Positions 58,154 through 64,000 of a stretch of 64,000 bases of DNA are shown here, in pieces. The stretch's first letter is position 1. Each line of letters begins with the position of its first letter. Below the pieces are notes generated by a model that was not told the origin of the DNA, did no database searches, and saw only the letters and a program-made list of their open reading frames with translations. This DNA is from Trachythela sp. YZ-2020. Taxonomy: Eukaryota > Cnidaria > Anthozoa > Malacalcyonacea > Clavulariidae. Position numbers and translations under genes: made by a program. The stretch covers positions 1-64,000 of the forward strand of contig JADLSH010000377.1 in assembly GCA_016169945.1 (NCBI GenBank). Direction: 5' to 3'.

Positions 58154-61077
58154 TTAGTGCAAAGTTTCACTTTGCAACTATTGTGATTACAGGGCAAAAT
58201 TCACATGCATAAGTGACTCAGATAGGCATAGATGGATAGATGTATAGGGTAAACAATCCGGGGGGAGCTTGCACTTGATTGGGTTATATATAATTCAAGG
58301 GCTTCTTACTTTTTCAAACATTGAAAAATTATTATTTTTAGCTACAGTTGCGCGTTTCATATTGTTTTTCTGTCTGTTTAATGGAAACGTTGGAAAAGGT
58401 TTGATAAATCACCGGCCTAATAGGCCCTACATAATATATTTGATATCGCAATGAATTTTCCTTCGCCAATGAGGATTCGTGCTATGGCACCCCCTCCCGT
58501 AACACGAATTTTTGTGAGAACTGCAAATCAATGCGCATAAAAAATTGAGAAAATTGGGAACAATTTTTGGACAGGAGATTTAGGTTGGCATATATTATTT
58601 GGGTTGCAGTTGTAACGATATTCTATTTCAGTGTACGACTATGATCTATGGCTATGCTCAGTTAATCTGAAGCACGAGTTTCGCCATAAACATGTCTTAA
58701 TATTGATGTTGACGATTTCAAAATATACAACAAGACCTGTCGAAAATGTTGTGTGTGATTTTGTTGGCACAATTAGACTTGGTACGTTTTCTACAATTTA
58801 TAAACATCTATATTACTGACGTGTTCCTGGCGTACATTATAGAGACTACTCTATAAACTGTATGAAATATATTGAATATTTGCATGCACAAATCAAGCTA
58901 TAAGCTGCATGTATTTCATTTGGTTCGCTACAGAGGTTACTTGTTGTACTACTACTGGCAGTTTATATGAAACTCTGACACATCTGTTCATGCGAATGCG
59001 ATAGAAATGTTATAAAATAATGGTATTTTTATTCTTGAAGATTTAAACACTTCCTTGTTTATAATAAAAACTTTTTTGACACATTCTTTTAAATGTGTCC
59101 TGAAGTGCAGTCTTGCGGTCTTGTCGCTTCTTACCCAAATTTATCCGCATGGACCGCTTCTAGACGGCCAGCCAGCCTCGAAAAAAGTGAATGTCGATGA
59201 CATTTTTTGTTACAAGCAGGAAACCACACTAAATGTCATCGGAGTGTGTTCACTTTGACGGTGAAAGTGGTTGCCCTCCGTAATTATTCTATTTATGTAG
59301 CGAAATTGGAAGGTTTTTATAACGACATTTCGATAGATGGGATTCCATTTAAAAGCAGTTTTCGATATCATGGATTTATTGTAATTGGTTCACTGCCTAA
59401 TTAGCATGTGCAAATTTCTCCTTTTCTTAATTGTCATAACTCAAAGTGACATGCTAATGAGAAACATGGTATTACTGGCACTTGTTAAAATACCTGTGTG
59501 GAGGCAAGTTTCATTATAAAGATGGATTTATTAGAACGAGTGGTTACCCAAAGGCTTAAATTCGTAAATTATTGCGTTTTATTTCGAATATTTACCGATT
59601 TTGAAGGTCTATGTGTTATAGTGAAACTACGTGTTTGCGCCAACATGCTGTTTTTCAACCATTTACATTCCAAAACTCGACTGGCTCAACAGAAGTATAT
59701 TGTGTTACACGGGTGGCAACCGGGCGTGTAGTACCGATTCGTATGTAATCTAAACATATGTGATTGTTGCCTGTCTGTAACACAACAAAAACATATTGTT
59801 GTGGCTTCTTTTTGAAAGGTCGTGTTTTGATGTATTTGCGCCATGTTTCTTATTAGCATATCATTTTGAATTATACGAAAGAAGATTATCCAAATTTTAC
59901 AAATGTTAATTAGATAGTCAGCCAATTAAAATAAAACACTGATATAAAACACAGCATTCGAAAAAAATCCCATCCTTCGAAATGTTTTAGAAAAAACCTT
60001 CAAATTTTAGCACATAGATAAAAAAATACGGTTGGCAACCACTCTCACCCTCAAAGTAAACACTATCCTGAGACATTTTGCGTATTTTCATGCTTGTAAC
60101 AAAAAATGCCATCGACAGTGTTTTCTAGACACTTTTTTCAAGCTTGGCCGGTCGTCTATTCATTAATTCTCTTGATAAAACATTTTGTATTAATTCCATC
60201 TATTTTCAGTAGAGATATGTTTTACTGTAATAGTTATTAAAATCATTTATAGCTATAAATCATGATCTACAGTCAGACACGTTATACAGTATACAGTGTC
60301 AGTGTATAAATGCATGACATGCAATATATAGTCAACCTCGCTTTTTGTTCGCTTGTCTAACTAATTCATATTCAAGTGTAACTTCAACTCAGGAGTATAC
60401 ATTGAAAAGACGAATTTTGTGAAAATTTATCTATCCTCTATAAAGGCATATAGATATTTTTCCGATATAAAAATAAAATTTGCGTGCAGCATAGCCGGTG
60501 AACAGACGTGCTGTCGATCGAACGAGAGAGAGTTGATTTATGGCCAGCATATTGAAATATACGAGGAAATATATTTCGTTCGCTTTCTAATAAGTCCGTG
60601 GCTGTGAATAAAATAATAAATAGTAAAGCGCTCATGTGCTGAAATTGACAGAATCACAGGCTGCGTGCTAACGAAAATAATTGAATTTGTTGGAATAAAA
60701 CAATAAAAGTAAACACTGTTTACAGTGCTATATTTATAGAAAGCGATAGATTCATGCAAATGCTTCCGCTTTAAAGGAAATGTCCTTGGAATGAAATTTT
60801 GAAAAAATCACGGATCGAAATAATCGAATTGAAGTTTTGGAAGAAAGTCTATCTTGTACAGTTACACACTGAACAATGGATTACAAGCGCGAATACAAAT
60901 ATATTTAAGTCATTCAAATATATTTAAGAGTTGCAAGAAATTACAGCTGTGCTAAACCTGCATATTGCCAAATCCATACCGTATTTCATTAGCCTATATA
61001 CATGATCAGTAGTTTACCCCGTATGATCATGCAGTAGTTTACCCCATGAACTTTGCACTATCCTTGGGATCTCTGAG
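58154..61077 (+). mobile_element. Non-autonomous Helentron-type element (HINE), copy 2
   Basis: The 5' end ttagtgcaaagtttcacttt is self-complementary (gcaaagt-ttc-actttgc). The 3' end is aactttgcactatccttggg then atctctgag. The 5'-terminal sequence recurs inverted about 17 bp inside the 3' end, as in copy 1 and at 19812-19836. It lies between T residues of the mariner TIR (agttttt|...|ttaagttatac), where copy A reads agtttttaagttatac. The 2.9 kb interior has only short unrecognised frames, the longest being about 78 codons at 59498. Confidence 0.65.
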
Positions 61078-62085
61078 TTAAGTTATACTAAGAACACCCG
61101 GTATTAAAGATTGTTAATTATATACACAAATCATTATTAATATGTATGACTAATCTGTTTTATATTCATAGAAGTATTCATGCTAGATGCATGCTAAGTA
61201 TTTAACAATGCATGTTGCACTCACATAAATAGATAATAACAACAACAAAAGATATCTTTGTACCCATGCATATTATAGCAGTGATGTATTTAATAGCCGG
61301 GCAACGGGCCACTGACCCGGTTATGTTACGCTCTTGCCCTAGCTTTAAACTGTGCTAAAAAATGAAATCTAGAAGATACAGGTGTAATAGTACTGTAAAT
61401 GTTTGTGGAAATCGGAGTACATGTAATTGTCTCCATAAGAATTCGGATTAGATCAGTTGCTGAAAGTAAAGTCAAAGGATGAATAACGACGTCCAACACC
61501 CTGTATCCCCATACTTCTCAACTGCCATTAGAAGTTATTGATTTAGGTCACGATGTGACATTATAGTTTTAGCGAACAGTTATTCCTAATTTAGTGGATG
61601 ACATAGAAGATCGAGCTGGAACAAATTATAATACCTGAAAGTAACCTACTCAATTATCCAAGAAATGCTTCATTTCCAGGCAGACATTTCCAAATTTCCC
61701 TGGGGATTGAAGTATACTGCAGTAAGCTCTTATGTGACCACTATAGTATGCCCCGGATCCCCAGCTCCGCGAATTGATACTATGGCCCCTCTAGATTTCA
61801 GATAAGCCTGGCTACCCTATTTCTTATATTCATCACTGATTATAAGGATGGATCAGGCTGCGCAATACCAACTGATTTTTCAAATTAGTATAAATCAAAT
61901 ATTCTGTTCCTTACAATCAAATAAAAGTTTCTAATAGAGTACACGTATATTTACGATTTTCAAAACCGAGGATATTTTAGCCTTTAGCCTTTACGCACTA
62001 ATTTGAATAAAGTTTTCATGCTGTATTTAACCTTTGTTACATTCATTGAATAGTACAAGTTTAATAGTACCTTTCTTTGTAATTT
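61078..62085 (+). repeat. Duplicated intronic segment, copy 2
   Basis: Starts with the broken mariner right end (ttaagttatactaagaacac ccggta) and then matches 31546-32612 almost base for base. Ends where repeat R copy 3 begins. Confidence 0.85.
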
Positions 62086-62091
62086 TCCCCG

Positions 62092-62935
62092 AGCCGGCGC
62101 GAAGCGCCGTGCGAGGGTACTAATTCCGCTCGGATATTTACGCCCGGGTATGTGAAAACATTGTGGAATGCAAAGTCGTCCGCCATTTTTTTTTGTCATG
62201 GACTCGACCTTTTTGTAAGTTATGCGCATGCGCAAGTTCAAGCCGAGAGAAAACTGGTAACCAGCAACATCATGATTGGCTAAGACAACGATTTTGTTTT
62301 TATATGTATACGTCAGAAAAATAACTGCCAATCTGCCATTTTATTTTTGGCATTGATATGAAAACTTTTTTCAAGTCAGACATATTTTAAAATTCAGACA
62401 AATGTTAAGTCTCCAAAACAAGATAAATGAAATTTTTTTAGAGGACTTTCACTTACTAAAGTCAATAGGAAAATAAACCAGTCGAAAGGCCGAGAAAGGA
62501 GAGGATTTTCGAGTTTTAAAGCGTTTTAAACGGGTAAGTGTTTATTTTGCATACTTGCTTTCGCAGTTTTGCCGTCAATTGGCATGTACTACAGTTTGTG
62601 GTTTTGAAAATGCTTAGTTCATCCTGTGGTCAATAACAACATTGACTAATCTTAAAAATTGTTTTAGTATTAATTCAAATGCGTTATATAGAATAAGAAA
62701 TAACATATTTAATCTCCAAAACTTCATAGTATAAAAATACTGTTCAAAAAACAGTTGAAGTTTTATGACAATTTCGAAACGTTTTGTGAGACGTTTAAGA
62801 TTGAATTTTAGAGTAAATCAAAGCTAAAAGAGTACGTAATAACATAGCTACTTTATATAGTTGTGCAATTGATAATTTTACAGTTAAAAGTACAAACCTT
62901 ATCACTATTTTTGTACAAAAAATAAAAGAAATATA
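62092..62935 (+). repeat. Repeat R, copy 3 (longest)
   Basis: Begins ccccgagccggcgcgaagcg. Matches copy 2 (36660-35960, inverted) over about 840 bp, and copy 1 (28963) over the first ~140 bp. Its insertion marks the end of visible homology between the VAP duplicates. Nothing coding. Confidence 0.72.
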
Positions 62936-62939
62936 CGGG

Positions 62940-63290
62940 GCCGCACTAGAAATTCTGCCGTGCTGTCGGTGTGTTTTAAGAACATGGTAGCGTGCTTATA
63001 TAACACGCTGACGTGCTGCAAAATTTGGATATGAACACGATGGTGTGTTTTTCATTACAGAACAGCACACCAGTATGGCGGCAGGTGTGTCTGAACAGCA
63101 CGCCAGATTTAACAACACACCGTCAGAAAGCAAGAACACGTCAAAAATTCACTACAACACAGCAAAAGTGTGTTTTTAAGGCCGTAGAACACGCAGCGTG
63201 CTTAAACAACACAACAGTGTGTTGTTGTTTTATAAGAAATTAGCGTGCTGAAAGAACACGTCAACGTGTTGTAAACGTGGCGGGAAAGTT
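62940..63290 (+). other. Dense cluster of short AACAC/GTGTT palindromes
   Basis: Over ~350 bp, motifs of the form aacacg...cgtgtt or agcac...gtgct recur roughly every 15-25 bp with changing spacers (aacacgctgacgtgct, aacacagcaaaagtgtgttt, gaacacgcagcgtgctt, gaacacgtcaacgtgttg). The 76-codon frame through it (63013-63243) looks like chance. No known element recognised. Confidence 0.55.
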
Positions 63291-63749
63291 GGCCAATCAC
63301 GTGAGTTTTGCTGACGAGTTTGGACAAGAAACACAACCGCCATAACTCTAAAATTTGAAGCTAAATACTCTTTTGCAGGGAGTTTTTTTATCTTTTGTTG
63401 TCTAAAGCAATGAAAAAATTTTGTCAGAGACTTTGAAACAATAGTTCGACGATGTTAGAAGCTTTTTGACCATTTAGCTCAAAATTTGGACTTGAAATAG
63501 TCGAAATAAACTCGGTATGAAAAACAAAAAGGACAAATATGATTTTAGTCCGTATTTACGAAGCCAAAGGAAAAACTTAATTTGGAAAGTCAGAGCGGCG
63601 AGTTTCAGGGATAACTCAGAAATTGACAATAAAGGTTAGTACTGGCATATTATATTTTTATGTTATAATAAAAATGCATATTTTTTCGTTTAAATAATCG
63701 TATTTTCAAGTTTATATGGATTGTAAAATTTGTTGCTCAGCAGTCGGTT
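63291..63749. other. Gene-free stretch
   Basis: Nothing recognised. Confidence 0.45.
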
Positions 63750-63751
63750 TT

Positions 63752-63870
63752 TAAGCCTAAATTAGACTACCTTACCTTGCCTTAGACTGTCTTAGACTAC
63801 CTTAGCCTACCTAAGACTATCTTAGCATACTTTAGACTACCTTAGCGGCTTAGCCTACCTTTATAGGGTA
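63752..63870 (+). repeat. Degenerate CTTAGACTAC repeats
   Basis: A 10-12 bp unit like cttagactac(c) repeats about nine times with drift (ccttagactgt, cttagcctacc, cttagcatac). Confidence 0.7.
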
Positions 63871-63871
63871 C

Positions 63872-64000
63872 GGCTGTTGACTGTTGTGTAAAACTACCTG
63901 AAAAATACAATAAGAACTTCGATGTTTCGAGCGAAGGCCCTTCGACTGGAAGTTAGGGTCTGTTTATATGATACCGGCTTAAGGCGGGACGGGACAGTTG
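63872..64000 (+). mobile_element. Snapback MITE, left arm, cut by window end
   Basis: ggctgttgactgttgtgtaa, then acaataagaacttcgatgtt and cgaaggcccttc, matches the left arm of the MITE at 9974-10150. The right arm lies beyond the window or is absent. Confidence 0.7.

Noticed and set aside
59498..59731. 78-codon frame in HINE copy 2 as a gene
   Set aside because: No similarity, no counterpart in HINE copy 1, and no splice context.

Overview
This is a eukaryotic, very probably invertebrate metazoan, nuclear window. It is AT-rich, its genes carry GT-AG introns, and it is dominated by transposable elements: non-LTR retrotransposons, a Penelope-like element, a Helentron, a Crypton-type gene, a KDZ-type transposase and many MITEs and foldbacks. 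A cnidarian is my best guess from the mix of element types, but no feature proves the taxon. The one host gene I recognise is a VAP (VAMP-associated protein, MSP domain) gene on the + strand. At least five of its exons lie between 24218 and 35484.

Layout. 1-2292: gene-free, with a long foldback at 1401-1999. 2293-8357: a higher-order tandem array in which ~1150 bp and ~725 bp units alternate; the long units carry a ~163 bp hAT-like MITE with 8 bp target duplications. 8361-8880: LINE RT fragment. 9004-11386: 5' half of an intron-containing KDZ-type transposase gene. 12106-13520: apparently intact two-exon Crypton-like tyrosine recombinase. 13860-19836: decayed autonomous Helentron (Rep + Pif1-type helicase + endonuclease). 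20000-24100: mostly small palindromic elements. 24104-35484: VAP gene, with a LINE, a Penelope-like element, a mariner-like remnant and a SINE in its introns. 37725-40440: minus-strand LINE split by a non-autonomous element. 41481-48555: two decayed LINEs of one family. 50498-62085: a second, diverged and broken copy of the VAP region. 62092-64000: repeats only.

Two results tie the window together. First, VAP exons 1-3 and flanking sequence are duplicated about 26-29 kb apart (from ~24104 and ~50498). Copy 1 looks functional. Copy 2 has a frameshifted exon 1 and has lost a ligand-binding lysine in exon 3. The two copies act as empty-site controls for several insertions. Second, two long non-autonomous elements (38387-40020 and 58154-61077) end in the same ~27 bp terminus found 3' of the Helentron coding region (19810-19836). 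They show a 5'-terminal/3'-subterminal inverted repeat and T|T insertion sites, as expected of Helentron-derived elements (HINEs).

No rRNA gene, CRISPR array or prokaryotic operon is visible. Most long open frames are transposon fragments or chance frames.
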